Below, piece after piece: positions 54,765-54,948 of a DNA stretch of 54,948 bases. The position numbers and the translations under genes are program-made. This stretch comes from an uncultured Luminiphilus sp. (GTDB taxonomy: Bacteria > Pseudomonadota > Gammaproteobacteria > Pseudomonadales > Halieaceae): positions 1-54,948 of the forward strand of contig CALKDK010000015.1 of assembly GCA_938084055.1 (NCBI GenBank), written 5' to 3'. How positions within the stretch are numbered: position 1 is the first letter of the stretch; each line of letters begins with the position of its first letter. A model generated the notes under the pieces. That model ran no database searches. It saw only the letters and a list, made by a program, of their open reading frames with translations, and was not told the origin of the DNA.

Positions 54765-54948
54765 TTAGATATCCAGGTTCTCGACAGCGAGGGCGTTTTC
54801 CTCGATGAATACTCTGCGGGGCTCCACGTCATCACCCATCAGGGTTGTGAACATCTGGTCGGCCAGAATTGCATCTTCAATGGTGACCTTGAGCATCCGC
54901 CTAACCTCCGGATCCATCGTGGTCTCCCATAATTGCCCGGGATTCATT
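54765..54948 (-). CDS. gyrB: DNA gyrase subunit B, C-terminal fragment
   Basis: The last 60 residues of Gyr[18 protein letters not shown] near the start of the visible part, then [19 protein letters not shown] and the end [20 protein letters not shown], which is almost the standard GyrB terminus. The TOPRIM-end and C-terminal dimer interface are thus intact; the rest lies beyond the window. The visible reading begins at an internal Met, not the gene start. GyrB usually follows dnaA-dnaN-recF, which puts the right edge near the origin of replication. Confidence 0.95.
   Translation of the reverse strand, partial: MNPGQLWETTMDPEVRRMLKVTIEDAILADQMFTTLMGDDVEPRRVFIEENALAVENLDI

Noticed and set aside
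1..54948. Mobile elements, prophage, CRISPR array, toxin-antitoxin or defence system, tRNA or rRNA genes
   Set aside because: No transposase, integrase, spaced direct repeats, cloverleaf sequence or defence-type protein was found anywhere in the window.

Overview
The window is a gene-dense, GC-rich stretch of chromosome from a gammaproteobacterium. Every recognisable gene is a chromosomal housekeeping, envelope or respiratory gene. I see no rRNA, tRNA, CRISPR array, insertion sequence, phage or plasmid gene. The gene blocks resemble the origin-proximal part of Pseudomonas-type chromosomes: gyrB...glyS-glyQ, an LpxL-type acyltransferase, trkA-rsmB-fmt-def, LysM-dprA-tsaC-hemF-aroE, dsbA-cytochrome c4-cytochrome c5-engB-polA, a cox cluster, and glnE-ilvE. 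An aerobic marine lineage near Pseudomonadales/Cellvibrionales (for example Halieaceae-like) fits, but that placement is inference from gene order and protein style, not a phylogeny.

Layout. At 1-17 there is only the first few codons of a leftward gene. 151-9915 is an envelope region: a TolC-type outer membrane channel, then a leftward-plus-rightward set of two class I methyltransferases, an alpha/alpha-barrel protein and a family 4 glycosyltransferase, then all four dTDP-L-rhamnose genes (rfbA-rfbC rightward, rfbD-rfbB leftward, meeting tail to tail) and an alpha/beta hydrolase translationally linked to rfbD. 9932-24462 is mainly amino-acid metabolism and nitrogen control: ilvE, glnE, a lone PilB/GspE-type ATPase, argE, argA, ilvD, a lipoprotein, a membrane diguanylate cyclase, leuA and a divergent Lrp/AsnC regulator.

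24473-38710 is redox and respiration: DsbA, cytochromes c4 and c5, EngB, DNA polymerase I, and a complete set of structural genes for a caa3-type cytochrome c oxidase (CoxB carries its own heme c domain) with assembly factors Sco, CyoE/CtaB, SURF1, CtaG and a second thioredoxin-like protein. Heme A synthase (ctaA) is not in this cluster. A YheV-like zinc protein and a gamma carbonic anhydrase follow. 38717-54295 holds aroE-hemF-tsaC-dprA, a LysM protein, def-fmt-rsmB, the TrkA/TrkH potassium system, DjlA, an LpxL-type acyltransferase and both glycyl-tRNA synthetase subunits. The right edge is the C-terminus of gyrB, so dnaA/oriC is probably not far beyond it.

Genes are packed very tightly: eight convergent pairs meet with gaps from 24 bp down to a 15-bp overlap, and many co-directional neighbours overlap by ATGA, GTGA or TGATG. 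The best candidates for undescribed biology are the methyltransferase / barrel protein / methyltransferase / glycosyltransferase set beside the rhamnose genes, and the Sco-like CX3C protein in the oxidase cluster. Neither has a function that can be assigned from sequence alone.
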